Shown here: piece by piece, positions 1-7,696 of the stretch
Layout: each line of letters starts with the position of its first letter
How positions within the stretch are numbered: position 1 is the first letter of the stretch
Assembly: GCA_905193225.1 (NCBI GenBank)
Contig: CAJJNV010000022.1
Location: 1 to 32,489 of the forward strand
From: an uncultured Oscillospiraceae bacterium
GTDB taxonomy: Bacteria; Bacillota; Clostridia; Oscillospirales; Acutalibacteraceae
DNA: 32,489 nt
Direction: 5' to 3'
Translations under genes and position numbers: made by a program
The notes under the pieces: model-generated
The model's database searches: none
What the model was told of the DNA's origin: nothing
Seen by the model: only the letters and a program-made list of their open reading frames with translations

Positions 1-34
1 AGTGTCGCACCTTCGACCTCTCGGACAACTCTCC
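1..34 (-). tRNA. tRNA-Ser, 5' part only (cut by window edge)
   Basis: Read on the minus strand from 34 down, the sequence begins GGAGAGTTGTCCGAG and continues through a D-arm and the 5' strand of an anticodon stem, ending in CT, the first two bases of an anticodon loop. This is the typical start of a bacterial serine tRNA (GGAGAG acceptor strand, UCCGAG D-stem region). The anticodon and the whole 3' half lie outside the window, so the isoacceptor cannot be named. It lies downstream of the truncated tRNA-Ser and promoter at 175-271 and would be co-transcribed with it. Confidence 0.75.
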
Positions 35-174
35 GTATACCTCAAGTGTAATCCTTGCTCCGGAAGAATGCAAGAAAAACACGCAAGAACAATATGAAAT
101 TGTGAAATCCGAACCCGCTCAAAGCTCTGTGCGGCAGACATTTTCAGCGGACGAAACGGCCGGAGCTTCCAAAA

Positions 175-215
175 ATTTCGAGTCAGCCCCGTTATGACCA
201 CTTCGATACCTCTCC
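175..215 (-). pseudogene. truncated tRNA-Ser(CGA), 5' half only
   Basis: On the minus strand from 215 the sequence reads GGAGAGGTATCGAAGTGGTC and goes on through the D-arm to GCTGA-CTCGAAA, an anticodon stem strand and a seven-base loop with anticodon CGA. The 3' stem strand should then be TCAGC, but after one matching T the sequence becomes TTTTGG. No long variable arm, T-arm or complementary CCTCTCC acceptor strand follows before the next tRNA at 34. It is therefore a 5' tRNA half ending at the anticodon loop, with its promoter intact. A deletion, an insertion at a tRNA attachment site, or an assembly join could each explain this. No group I intron core was recognised in the 140 bases that follow. 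Confidence 0.7.
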
Positions 216-242
216 GTGTGTGCACTTTTCAGTGCGGTAATT

Positions 243-271
243 ATTCTATCAAAAAGAAGGGCCTTTGTCAA
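243..271 (-). promoter_or_regulatory. sigma-A promoter of the tRNA-Ser transcript
   Basis: On the minus strand there is TTGACA (271-266), a 17-base spacer and TAGAAT (248-243), with one mismatch to consensus. Transcription would start near 236, about 20 bases before the truncated tRNA-Ser, and run toward position 1. Confidence 0.7.
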
Positions 272-334
272 GAATTATTTATGCGTTTGAAAGATTTTTC
301 TAAAGGTTTTTTTATGAAGGGTTGATTTTGCCGT

Positions 335-525
335 AAGATGTTGGCAGGGTATCGGAGGACGTGGAAAAAATCAGTGTGGTGCCGGAAAATACGGTAGGGT
401 GTAAAAAATATCGGTGGGTGTCGCGAGATGCTGGTAGAGTAGTGTGAATATGCCGGTGGGAAGTCTGAAAATACGTCAGATATGTGAAAATGTTGGCAGT
501 GTATCATAGGGATATGGTGACGTGG
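335..525. repeat. degenerate G-rich repeat, period about 20 bp
   Basis: A loosely conserved unit of the form AAATAT-(C)GGT-GGGT recurs with GG dinucleotides near 343, 363, 393, 413, 433, 455, 475, 493 and 514, which is about every 20 bases. The clearest units are at 389-407, 408-427, 428-448 and 449-468. No convincing gene lies in 216-649. The minus-strand open frame at 268-507 has low-complexity, heptad-like composition that simply follows the repeat. Confidence 0.5.
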
Positions 526-590
526 GGGAAGATGTTAAAAAAATGTTGCAGTATGTTCGTCTATTTTAAAAAAATACTTGATAAAAGGGG

Positions 591-619
591 TTTAAAAAAA
601 ATATTTGCTGTGATATAAT
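591..619 (+). promoter_or_regulatory. extended -10 promoter of apgM
   Basis: TGA precedes a perfect TATAAT (614-619), forming an extended -10 element. A weak -35 (TTTAAA, 591-596) lies 17 bases upstream. The apgM start codon is 30 bases downstream, with AAAAGGAG at 633-640 as the ribosome site. Confidence 0.6.
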
Positions 620-649
620 TGTCTCTGTGTTGAAAAGGAGTCGGTTTTT

Positions 650-1858
650 ATGAAATATATTGTACTTTTATGTGACGGAATGGCAGATTATCCCCTTAAA
701 GAGCTTGGGGATAAAACTCCTATGGAGGCGGCAAACAAGCCCGCTATGGAGAGACTCGCAAAAACCGCCGAGATCGGCCTTGCAAAAACCGTTCCCGACG
801 GAATGAAGCCGGGCAGCGACGTAGCCAATCTTTCGGTTATGGGATATGATCCCGCAAAATACTATACCGGCCGTTCTCCGCTGGAAGCGGCAAATATGGG
901 CATTGCTCTTGACGATTGTGATGTAGCAATTCGCTGCAACCTCGTAACCTTAAGCGACGAGGAAAATTTTGAGGACAAAACCATGGTCGATTACTGCGCC
1001 GGAGACATTTCCTCAAAAGAGGCGGCCGAGATAATCAAATCGGTCAATGAGGCTCTTTCAAACGAAAAATACCGCTTTTATCCCGGTGTCAGCTACCGCC
1101 ACTGCCTTGTGTGGAAAAAGGGCAGCGTAGACATTGGCACTCTCACCCCTCCCCACGACATTAGCGGCAGGGTCATCGGTCCCCACCTCGACCGTGACGA
1201 GGGCGCAAAGGAACTCATCGAAATGATGAAAAAGAGCGGAGAGGTTCTTAAAAACCACCCCGTCAATTTAAAGAGAATAAGCGAAGGCAAGCGTCCCGCC
1301 ACCCACATTTGGCTTTGGGGACAGGGCAAAAAGGCCGTTCTCGATGATTTTTACAGCAAAAACGGGCTTAAAGGCTCGGTCGTTTCGGCGGTTGATCTTG
1401 TTCAGGGAATCGGAACCTGCGCCAATATGAAGGTTTGCAAGGTTGAAGGCGCCACCGGATACATTGACACCAACTTTGAGGGAAAGATGCAGGCTGCCTT
1501 TGATGAGCTTAAAAACGGACAGGATTATGTTTATATCCACGTCGAAGCCCCAGACGAGTGCGGACACAGGGGAGAGGTTCAAAACAAGGTCAAAGCCATT
1601 GAGGAAATCGACAAAAAGATCCTTGCTCCTCTGCTCGAAAAGCTTAAGGAACTTGACGATTACACCATCCTCATTATGCCCGATCATCCCACACCCCTTT
1701 CGACCATGACCCACGCCTCCGATCCGGTGCCATATCTGCTTTACCGCAGCAATAAACCGGTTGAATCGGCAGGAGTGTTCAGCGAAAAGGGCGCAAAGGA
1801 AAGCGGCATATATGTGGACAAGGCCTTTACGCTTATCGACAAAATGAAAGAAAATTAA
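650..1858 (+). CDS. apgM: cofactor-independent phosphoglycerate mutase, ApgM type
   Basis: The enzyme interconverts 3- and 2-phosphoglycerate in glycolysis and gluconeogenesis without 2,3-bisphosphoglycerate, in the cytosol. The 402-residue length fits the archaeal/bacterial ApgM branch of the alkaline phosphatase superfamily. Visible signatures are the N-terminal metal site LLCDGMAD (residues 6-13), the segment GSDVANLSVMGYDP containing the likely Ser nucleophile, the TGRSPLEAA block, VEAPDECGHRG, and the C-terminal metal-binding DHPTPLSTMTHASDPVP. The ATG has a well-placed AAAAGGAG. A DUF1846 gene follows 25 bases after the stop and is probably in the same operon. Some relatives have been annotated as homoserine kinases, but nothing nearby points to threonine synthesis, so the glycolytic role is preferred. 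Confidence 0.93.
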   Translation: MKYIVLLCDGMADYPLKELGDKTPMEAANKPAMERLAKTAEIGLAKTVPDGMKPGSDVANLSVMGYDPAKYYTGRSPLEAANMGIALDDCDVAIRCNLVTLSDEENFEDKTMVDYCAGDISSKEAAEIIKSVNEALSNEKYRFYPGVSYRHCLVWKKGSVDIGTLTPPHDISGRVIGPHLDRDEGAKELIEMMKKSGEVLKNHPVNLKRISEGKRPATHIWLWGQGKKAVLDDFYSKNGLKGSVVSAVDLVQGIGTCANMKVCKVEGATGYIDTNFEGKMQAAFDELKNGQDYVYIHVEAPDECGHRGEVQNKVKAIEEIDKKILAPLLEKLKELDDYTILIMPDHPTPLSTMTHASDPVPYLLYRSNKPVESAGVFSEKGAKESGIYVDKAFTLIDKMKEN

Positions 1859-1883
1859 CAATAGGAATTAGGGGAAAAAGGGT

Positions 1884-3368
1884 ATGAAAATCGGATTTGA
1901 CAATGATCTGTACATAAAAAAACAAAAGGAATATATAACCGAGCGCATAAAAAAGTTCGGCAACAAGCTTTATCTCGAATTCGGCGGAAAGCTGTTTGAC
2001 GATTACCACGCCGCCCGTGTTCTTCCCGGCTTTGACCTTAACGGAAAGGTTAGACTGCTGAGAGAATTCAACGATCAGGCCGAGGTCATCTTCTGCATAA
2101 ACGCCGCCGATATCGAAAAGAAAAAAATACGCGCCGATTTCGGTATTTCCTACGATATGGATGTGCTCAGACTGATCGACAATTTAAGGGGAATGGATAT
2201 TTCGGTCAACAGCGTGGTTATTACCCAGTATGCCGGTCAGCCTTCGGCCGAAGCCTTTCGCAAAAAGCTTGAAATGCGCGGCGAAAAGTGCTATTTTCAC
2301 TATCCCATAAAGGGCTACCCTCTTGATGTCGAACGTGTTGTAAGCGATGAGGGATACGGTGCAAATCCATATATCGAAACCACCCGCCCGCTTGTTGTCA
2401 TAACCGCTCCCGGCCCCTGCAGCGGTAAGCTTGCCACCTGCCTTTCCCAGCTTTATCACGAATATAAGAGGGGAGTAAGCGCCGGCTATGCCAAGTTCGA
2501 GACCTTCCCCATTTGGAACATTCCTTTAAAGCATCCGGTCAATATGGCATATGAAGCCGCCACCGCCGACCTTAAGGATGTCAATATGATCGATCCGTGG
2601 CACCTTGAGGCTTACGGGAAAACCACCGTCAACTATAACCGCGACATCGAGGTTTTCCCGGTGGTCAACAATATTCTGACCAAAATTACCGGCCAGCCCG
2701 GCCTTTACAAGTCTCCCACCGATATGGGCGTTAATATGGCGGGATACGGAATAAGAGACGACGAGGTCGTCAGAGATGCGGCAAAGCAGGAAATAATCCG
2801 CCGATATTACAAAGCCCGCTGCGATTATAAGCAGGGCAGGGGAGATTTGGAGACGGTTGAGCGTATCGAATCGCTTATGAACGAGCTTGAGCTTTCGACC
2901 AACGACCGCAGGGTGGTTGCGCCTGCCCTTGCAAAGGCCGAAAAGAGCGGAGAGCATGCCGTTGCAATCGAGCTTCCCGACGGAAAGATTGTCACCGGAC
3001 GCTCGGGAGAGCTTCTTACCGCCTCGGCCGCCGCCGTGCTCAATTCGGTTAAGGAAAGGGCGGGTATAAGGGACGAAATGCTGCTTATGTCGCCTGTTGT
3101 ACTGGAGCCCATCATCAAGATGAAAACCGAGGTTTTACGCTCCAAGCAGAAAAATCTCAGTCTTACCGATGTGCTCCTTGCGCTGAGTATCTGTGCCGCC
3201 ACAAATCCCGTGGCAAGTCTTGCCGTCACCGAGCTTAAAAAGCTTGAAAACTGCGAGGCTCACGCAAGCTGTATGCTAACCTCGTCGGATGACAGCGCCC
3301 TTCGCAGCCTCGGTATCAATGTCACCTGCGAGGCAGAATATCCCTCGTCCGACCTTTATTATGTTTAG
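1884..3368 (+). CDS. DUF1846 (UPF0371) family protein
   Basis: The 494-residue protein is recognised by its whole sequence: the N-terminal KIGFDNDLYIKKQ followed by LYLEFGGKLFDDYHAARVLPGF, then the ITAPGPCSGKLATCLSQLYH motif and FPIWNIPLKHPVN. These are the hallmarks of the DUF1846/UPF0371 family. Structures exist for the family, but its reaction is unknown to me. The PGPCSGK segment resembles a nucleotide- or phosphate-binding loop, which is inference. There is no signal peptide or membrane segment, so it should be cytosolic. A purine-rich AGGGGAAAAAGGG precedes the ATG. It sits 25 bases after apgM and probably shares its promoter. A perfect hairpin follows the stop. Confidence 0.9.
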   Translation: MKIGFDNDLYIKKQKEYITERIKKFGNKLYLEFGGKLFDDYHAARVLPGFDLNGKVRLLREFNDQAEVIFCINAADIEKKKIRADFGISYDMDVLRLIDNLRGMDISVNSVVITQYAGQPSAEAFRKKLEMRGEKCYFHYPIKGYPLDVERVVSDEGYGANPYIETTRPLVVITAPGPCSGKLATCLSQLYHEYKRGVSAGYAKFETFPIWNIPLKHPVNMAYEAATADLKDVNMIDPWHLEAYGKTTVNYNRDIEVFPVVNNILTKITGQPGLYKSPTDMGVNMAGYGIRDDEVVRDAAKQEIIRRYYKARCDYKQGRGDLETVERIESLMNELELSTNDRRVVAPALAKAEKSGEHAVAIELPDGKIVTGRSGELLTASAAAVLNSVKERAGIRDEMLLMSPVVLEPIIKMKTEVLRSKQKNLSLTDVLLALSICAATNPVASLAVTELKKLENCEAHASCMLTSSDDSALRSLGINVTCEAEYPSSDLYYV

Positions 3369-3385
3369 TTTCTTAAACGGAATAA

Positions 3386-3404
3386 TCATTTCTGTGAGAA
3401 ATGA
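3386..3404 (+). terminator. hairpin after the DUF1846 gene, weak terminator candidate
   Basis: TCATTTCT (3386-3393), a three-base loop and AGAAATGA (3397-3404) form a perfect 8-bp stem 18 bases after the stop codon. It is followed by an A-rich stretch and not a U-run, so intrinsic termination would be weak; it may protect the mRNA end. Confidence 0.35.
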
Positions 3405-3464
3405 CATATAAAAACAAACAAGTATAATTAAATTCGTTTTTACGGAGAATTTTTAACAAGGTTA

Positions 3465-3492
3465 TTGACATTTAAAGCCAAAGTGATAAAAT
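3465..3492 (+). promoter_or_regulatory. promoter of first SipW-dependent gene
   Basis: There is a perfect TTGACA (3465-3470), a 16-base spacer and TAAAAT (3487-3492) inside GTGATAAAAT. The same GTGATAAAAT -10 context occurs at the paralogous gene downstream (5037-5065), so the two genes look co-regulated. The leader is about 110 bases long. Confidence 0.7.
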
Positions 3493-3571
3493 GTGCATAT
3501 GAACCCCAAGCAACCTGTGTGCTATGGTTATGTGAAAGGATATTTATACTTTCGGTTTAATGTTACACTCA

Positions 3572-3601
3572 TCGGCAGAAAAGCCGAAAAAATATAGGAG
3601 G
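3572..3601 (+). promoter_or_regulatory. leader hairpin next to a strong ribosome site
   Basis: TCGGC (3572-3576), loop AGAAAA and GCCGA (3583-3587) form a small stem that ends nine bases before AGGAGG (3596-3601). The second paralogue has a different-sequence hairpin in the same place. A role in mRNA stability or translation is possible but not shown. Confidence 0.35.
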
Positions 3602-3609
3602 AAAAGAAA

Positions 3610-4791
3610 ATGAACAGCAAAAATACAAAAAAAGCATTACTCACAAGTGTGCTTGCCATGGTCGTTTGCCTTGCAATGCTGGTCGGATCGACCTTTGCCT
3701 GGTTTACCGACACCGCCACCACCGGCATCAACAAGATCCAATCGGGTAATCTTGATGTGGAGCTTGAGTACAGCAAGGATTTCGCCGAGTGGAAAAAGGT
3801 TGACAATACAACCAAGGTATTCGAGGACAGCACAGAGTGGGAGCCCGGCCGCACGGAGATTGTATATCTTCGCGTTAAGAACGCCGGAAACCTTGCGCTG
3901 AAGTATACCCTCGGGTTAGGCAACATCTATGAAAGCAAAGGAAAAAATGTTGCGGGAGATTTTTATTTTCTCAGCAACTTCGTAAAGATGGGTGCAGTGG
4001 AAGCCACTGCCGCATTTGAAAACCGCGCAGCGGCGATAGGCGCCGTTGAGCCCGTGGCCGATACCTTTAAGGCTCTCGGTGAGAAGGGCGTTGTCGGTGC
4101 AACTCTTAACTCCGGCGCAGCCAAAACATATGCAATGGTAGTTTATATGCCTACCGAAGTCGGAAACGAGGCAAATCCGAAAAATAAAGATCCTTACTGG
4201 GCAGCAAAGCTTTCGTTCGGCGTCAGCGTAAACGCTTCCCAGGCAACGGTTGAAAACGACAGCTTCGATAATATGTATGATGAAAAAGCTCCTACCGTTT
4301 TCGCAAAATTCAGCACGCAGGCCGGTGCTCATGAAATCACCGAGAACATGCAGGCTAACGGCCGCACCGGTGCAGTAGAGGCTCTTAAAGACGCTCAGGT
4401 TACCATCAACGCCGATGTGTATGCCGTATACGCCAAGGACAATGACGGCGTCGGCGCAGCTATAGCTGTCTGGGCTGATGCAGACAGTAAGGTCGTTATC
4501 AACGGCGGCGACTTCCGTCAGGTCGGCGCTCCCGCAGATGATAACTGCGATTTGATTTATGCAAGTAAGAATGCACAGATTGAGATTAACGGCGGTACCT
4601 TTAAGGCTGCTCAGCCCAACCGTACCCTCAACTGCGATGATACGACTCCCAATGCAAGGATAACCGTTAAGGGCGGTAGCTTCTATAAATACGATCCTTC
4701 CAAGCCTACCCTCGGCGATACCGAAGTTGTTGTTGCCGATGGATTTAAGGTTGTTCAAAACGGCGACTGGTATGATGTTGTTCCCGAATAA
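3610..4791 (+). CDS. SipW-dependent TasA/camelysin-like exported protein with beta-solenoid tail (copy 1)
   Basis: The 393-residue protein opens with a SipW-type signal peptide: a basic MNSKNTKK start, a hydrophobic core, then GSTFA-WFTDTATTG, with predicted cleavage after Ala30. This signature belongs to TasA/camelysin-type proteins processed by signal peptidase SipW and often assembled into extracellular fibres. Residues 31 to about 220 resemble the TasA-like beta-sandwich (KIQSGNLDVEL, VKNAGNLALKY). The C-terminus has three short repeats of the type I-x-I-NGG-x-F near residues 293, 322 and 350, typical of a parallel beta-solenoid. AGGAGG stands eight bases before the ATG. The paralogue at 5140-6945 has an almost identical first 40 residues. 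No sipW gene is in the window. The function is inferred as a surface or matrix component; the ligand is unknown. Confidence 0.85.
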   Translation: MNSKNTKKALLTSVLAMVVCLAMLVGSTFAWFTDTATTGINKIQSGNLDVELEYSKDFAEWKKVDNTTKVFEDSTEWEPGRTEIVYLRVKNAGNLALKYTLGLGNIYESKGKNVAGDFYFLSNFVKMGAVEATAAFENRAAAIGAVEPVADTFKALGEKGVVGATLNSGAAKTYAMVVYMPTEVGNEANPKNKDPYWAAKLSFGVSVNASQATVENDSFDNMYDEKAPTVFAKFSTQAGAHEITENMQANGRTGAVEALKDAQVTINADVYAVYAKDNDGVGAAIAVWADADSKVVINGGDFRQVGAPADDNCDLIYASKNAQIEINGGTFKAAQPNRTLNCDDTTPNARITVKGGSFYKYDPSKPTLGDTEVVVADGFKVVQNGDWYDVVPE

Positions 4792-4814
4792 TATTGTACT
4801 TTAACCAACTTAAT

Positions 4815-4850
4815 AAAGAGGCAGGGCTTGTTCCCTGCCTCTTTGCATTT
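4815..4850 (+). terminator. intrinsic terminator of first SipW-dependent gene
   Basis: A perfect 12-bp stem (AAAGAGGCAGGG at 4815-4826, CCCTGCCTCTTT at 4833-4844) with a six-base loop is followed by GCATTTTT, 24 bases after the stop codon. It separates the two paralogues into independent transcripts. Confidence 0.9.
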
Positions 4851-5036
4851 TTATTTCCGGTTGTATAATCGGGAGATTATGACCCGACGGATTTTAACGA
4901 AAGATTTTTTAAATTTGTAAAAACAGCCCGCTTTAACCTGCCGAAGCATCGACCCTTCTTTTTCCGAAGAAAGAGTTTTTAACCGATGAAATTGTAATGT
5001 GTTATACAAAAGAGTGTAAAAATTCTTTTGAACATA

Positions 5037-5065
5037 TTGACAAGAGGTTAAGGCAGTGATAAAAT
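5037..5065 (+). promoter_or_regulatory. promoter of second SipW-dependent gene
   Basis: There is a perfect TTGACA (5037-5042), a 17-base spacer and TAAAAT (5060-5065) in the context GTGATAAAAT, as at the first paralogue. The ATG at 5056 lies inside this promoter and so cannot be the start. The stretch 4851-5036 contains no gene and no other recognisable element. Confidence 0.7.
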
Positions 5066-5101
5066 TTCGGTGTACGGAAAAAGAGACTGTGAGGTCGCGG
5101 C

Positions 5102-5130
5102 TTTTCGTAGGACGAAAAATTTTCAGGAGG
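5102..5130 (+). promoter_or_regulatory. leader hairpin next to a strong ribosome site
   Basis: TTTTCGT (5102-5108), loop AGG and ACGAAAA (5112-5118) form a perfect 7-bp stem just before CAGGAGG (5124-5130). The position matches the hairpin in the first paralogue's leader although the sequence differs. Confidence 0.35.
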
Positions 5131-5139
5131 CAAATAACA

Positions 5140-6945
5140 ATGAACAGTAAAAACACCAAAAGAGCACTTGTAACAAGCGCTCTTGCTATGCTTGTTTGCG
5201 TAGCAATGCTGATCGGATCGACCTTTGCCTGGTTTACCGACACCGCTACTACCGGCGTTAATAAGATTCAGGCCGGAAATTTGGATATTAAGTTGTTCTA
5301 TGCAAATAACGCCACCGGCGAGAACGCCGATTGGACGGAGGTTACTGCCGATACAAAGCTCAACTTCCTTCAGAAGCAGGCCGATGGTTCGGTTGCACAG
5401 GGAACCGACATTTACTGGGAGCCCGGTTGTACATACAGCTTGCCTGCGTTGAAGGTTGTCAACAACGGAAATCTCGCGCTGAAGTATAAAATTGTGATTA
5501 CCGGCATTCAGGGCAGCGCAAAATTAAACAAGGTTATTGACTGGACAATGAAATTGGGAGACGCCGATTTTGTCATGGGCAGCGAGCATAAACTGGCTGC
5601 AAAGACCGCCGACAGCGAATCTTCCGATATTTTCACCGTTTCCGGTACAATGCAGACTTCTGCCGGAAATGAGTATATGAGAGAAAAAATCGACGGTATC
5701 AACATTACCGTTTACGCCACGCAGGATGCTGTTGAAAGCGACAGCTTCGGCAACGACTACGATAAAAATGCAGACGGCACGCCCCAGTTTGACACCTGGT
5801 ATGACAACGTCGCAACTACCGCAGCGGTTAATTCCGTCGGCGATACCGTTATTAAGGACAAGGATTCAGAGCCTACCGTTCAGGCAACCGTTCCCAAGGA
5901 CAGCACCGCCGCAACCACCCTTACCCTGATTAAAAACGAGGCTGCAACTCCCTCCAACATTACGGTTGAGACCGGCACCAAGGCGCTTACTGCCGAGGTT
6001 AAGCTGATTGACCAGGACGGAAACAAGGTATCTGCAAAAAGCGGCAAATTCTTTACCGTATCCTTGGCAATCGGAAAGGCTCTTAATGTTGTCGGCTTCT
6101 ATCACAGCGGAACCGCTCTTACGAAGGCTGCCGACGCAAACAGCCTGACTGCAAACGATATGTATTTCTATGATACCGCTACAGGCTATGTGACCTTTAC
6201 TACCGACGACTTTTCTCCCTTTACCGCAGTTGTTTCCGACAGTGTTTTCAGCGGCGGAGACGGAAGCAAAGCACATCCCTATCTGGTTGCAACGGGTGAA
6301 CAGGCCAGTCAGATGGAAAAAGCCAAGGGATATTTCAAGTTTATAAACGATGTTGTTGTGACAGATGAAATTTATCTTTCCGGCAAGACCGTGGTAATTG
6401 ACCTGAATGGCCATTCGGTTAAGCTTGACTATGCCGACGGGGTTAAACCCAACAACGGCAGCGTGTTTTATATTGGGGGCAAAAAATCAAGCCTGACGAT
6501 TAACGACAGCAGTGAGGGTCAAACCGGCGCTGTTATCGGCTCCGATAAGACGTATACCAATAAGGTTACCAGCGCGGTTAGAGCAGGAAATTACGGAAAG
6601 CTGACCATTAACGGCGGTCACTTCTACGGCATGAGCGAGGGCACCTCCTGCATCTTTGTCTATACCAGCATGTCCAGCGGAAGCAAGGCTACCGTTACGA
6701 TTAACGGCGGTAAATTTGAAACCGCAAGCCCCTCTAACGGGACTTATTTTGTGCTGAATCATCAGGACAACGCAACCGGCGGCTGCACCATTACGGTGAA
6801 CGGCGGTTCCTTCAAAAATTATAATCCCGGTGTAACTGAGGTTGACCCGGTGAACGCCAAAACAGGAAAGATCGTTCTCGGAACAGGCGCAAGCACTTCG
6901 TCTGCGGAAATCGACGGTGCTGTTTGGTACACGGTTTCGAAATAA
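5140..6945 (+). CDS. SipW-dependent TasA-like exported protein with beta-solenoid tail (copy 2, larger)
   Basis: The protein has 601 residues from the ATG at 5140. That start is chosen because CAGGAGG precedes it by nine bases and because MNSKNTKRAL aligns with the paralogue; the longer frame from 5056 begins inside the promoter. The SipW-type signal ends GSTFA-WFTDTATTG (residues 26-39). A TasA-like beta-sandwich follows (about 31-230), then a second beta domain ending FSPFTAV (about 358-364). A C-terminal beta-solenoid carries NGG-x-F turns near residues 487, 517 and 550. A 34-base stretch around the signal peptide is identical in both genes, which supports tandem duplication followed by tail divergence. 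It is probably surface-exposed or part of a fibre; ligand and processing peptidase are not visible here. Confidence 0.85.
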   Translation: MNSKNTKRALVTSALAMLVCVAMLIGSTFAWFTDTATTGVNKIQAGNLDIKLFYANNATGENADWTEVTADTKLNFLQKQADGSVAQGTDIYWEPGCTYSLPALKVVNNGNLALKYKIVITGIQGSAKLNKVIDWTMKLGDADFVMGSEHKLAAKTADSESSDIFTVSGTMQTSAGNEYMREKIDGINITVYATQDAVESDSFGNDYDKNADGTPQFDTWYDNVATTAAVNSVGDTVIKDKDSEPTVQATVPKDSTAATTLTLIKNEAATPSNITVETGTKALTAEVKLIDQDGNKVSAKSGKFFTVSLAIGKALNVVGFYHSGTALTKAADANSLTANDMYFYDTATGYVTFTTDDFSPFTAVVSDSVFSGGDGSKAHPYLVATGEQASQMEKAKGYFKFINDVVVTDEIYLSGKTVVIDLNGHSVKLDYADGVKPNNGSVFYIGGKKSSLTINDSSEGQTGAVIGSDKTYTNKVTSAVRAGNYGKLTINGGHFYGMSEGTSCIFVYTSMSSGSKATVTINGGKFETASPSNGTYFVLNHQDNATGGCTITVNGGSFKNYNPGVTEVDPVNAKTGKIVLGTGASTSSAEIDGAVWYTVSK

Positions 6946-6958
6946 AGCTTTGAAATAT

Positions 6959-6994
6959 AAAGAGATAAGGAGTTTTTCCTTATCTCTTTTTTTT
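6959..6994 (+). terminator. intrinsic terminator of second SipW-dependent gene
   Basis: AAAGAGATAAGGA (6959-6971) pairs with TCCTTATCTCTTT (6977-6989), followed by a run of T to 6994. The minus-strand M50 gene ends at 7056, so the hairpin may also block read-through from that side, with a poorer U-run. Confidence 0.9.
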
Positions 6995-7055
6995 GGGAGA
7001 AATTAAACACACTTTCTGTTTTGCCGAAATGTTTGCCGAGGTCGGATTTGAAAAT

Positions 7056-7682
7056 TTATCGCCCAAACGACTGCGAGGGGCGGCTGCGTTTTTGGCAAAA
7101 GCTTCCGCCCATGAGAGCCGTGTAAATACAAAAGAGAAACAGTGACGCGTTGCAAAAGCTTATTGCCAAAAAGACCGCAAGGACAAAAAGAAAACCCAGC
7201 GTTACGAGAGACACGGCTTTGCATATTTTGTCGGCGGATTCCGGGCAGGTCGAACTAAGCAGGCAACAGAGAAAATTCCCGCCGTCAAGCCCCGATACGG
7301 GCAAAAGATTAAAAAGTCCTACGCCGAGATTTGATGCCGAAAAAACAAAAAGATTGTCTTTTTTGCACCTCGAAAAAAGTAGGAATCCCAAGAAGCAGAT
7401 AGCAAAGTTTGTCGTAATGCCTCCCATATGGATTGCAAGCTCAGAAACAAGTGGCAGGGGAAATTTAGGCTTTTTTACATCTATGGAAAATGGAAAAAAA
7501 TCGATGCTCACAGGCGGGCATTTGATTATTGCCATTGTAAGAAGGTGCCCTGCCTCGTGACACAAACAGCATAAAAGCATTGTGCTGATTTGCCCTGTTT
7601 TATCGATTATCAGAAGGGCGGTCAGCCAAAGCAAAAAGAGCGGGGAAATGTATATTTTACAGCCGAAAAGGCAAAAGCTCAT
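7056..7682 (-). CDS. SpoIVFB-like M50 intramembrane metalloprotease
   Basis: The multi-pass membrane protein has 208 residues. HEAGH (42-46) is the M50 zinc site, and NLLPVSGLDGG (125-135, third metal ligand Asp133) matches the NLLP-x-x-x-LDGG pattern of B. subtilis SpoIVFB, which cuts pro-sigma-K in the mother cell. The N-terminus CLFGCKIYISPLFLLWL also resembles SpoIVFB. I chose ATG 7682 because AGGTAAGG lies just upstream and the previous gene stops at 7697; an in-frame TTG at 7715 would add 11 residues and lacks a ribosome site. It directly follows an M23-domain gene, the same order as spoIVFA-spoIVFB. B. subtilis SpoIVFB has an extra C-terminal CBS-like region that is missing here. The sporulation role is inferred. 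Confidence 0.8.
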   Translation of the reverse strand: MSFCLFGCKIYISPLFLLWLTALLIIDKTGQISTMLLCCLCHEAGHLLTMAIIKCPPVSIDFFPFSIDVKKPKFPLPLVSELAIHMGGITTNFAICFLGFLLFSRCKKDNLFVFSASNLGVGLFNLLPVSGLDGGNFLCCLLSSTCPESADKICKAVSLVTLGFLFVLAVFLAISFCNASLFLFCIYTALMGGSFCQKRSRPSQSFGR

Positions 7683-7696
7683 ATGTGCCTTACCTG

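Noticed and set aside
3..197. Open frame on the plus strand that looks like the 3' end of a protein gene
   Set aside because: Both of its ends lie in sequence antisense to tRNA-Ser (1-34 and 175-215), so most of its support is accidental; only the 140 bases between could be coding and nothing there is recognisable.
268..507. 79-codon minus-strand frame with heptad-like pattern
   Set aside because: The pattern follows the 20-bp DNA repeat; no ribosome site and low-complexity composition.
3500..3609. Riboswitch in the leader of the first SipW-dependent gene
   Set aside because: The leader has a short hairpin but none of the conserved cores of riboswitch classes I know (for example c-di-GMP, SAM, TPP).
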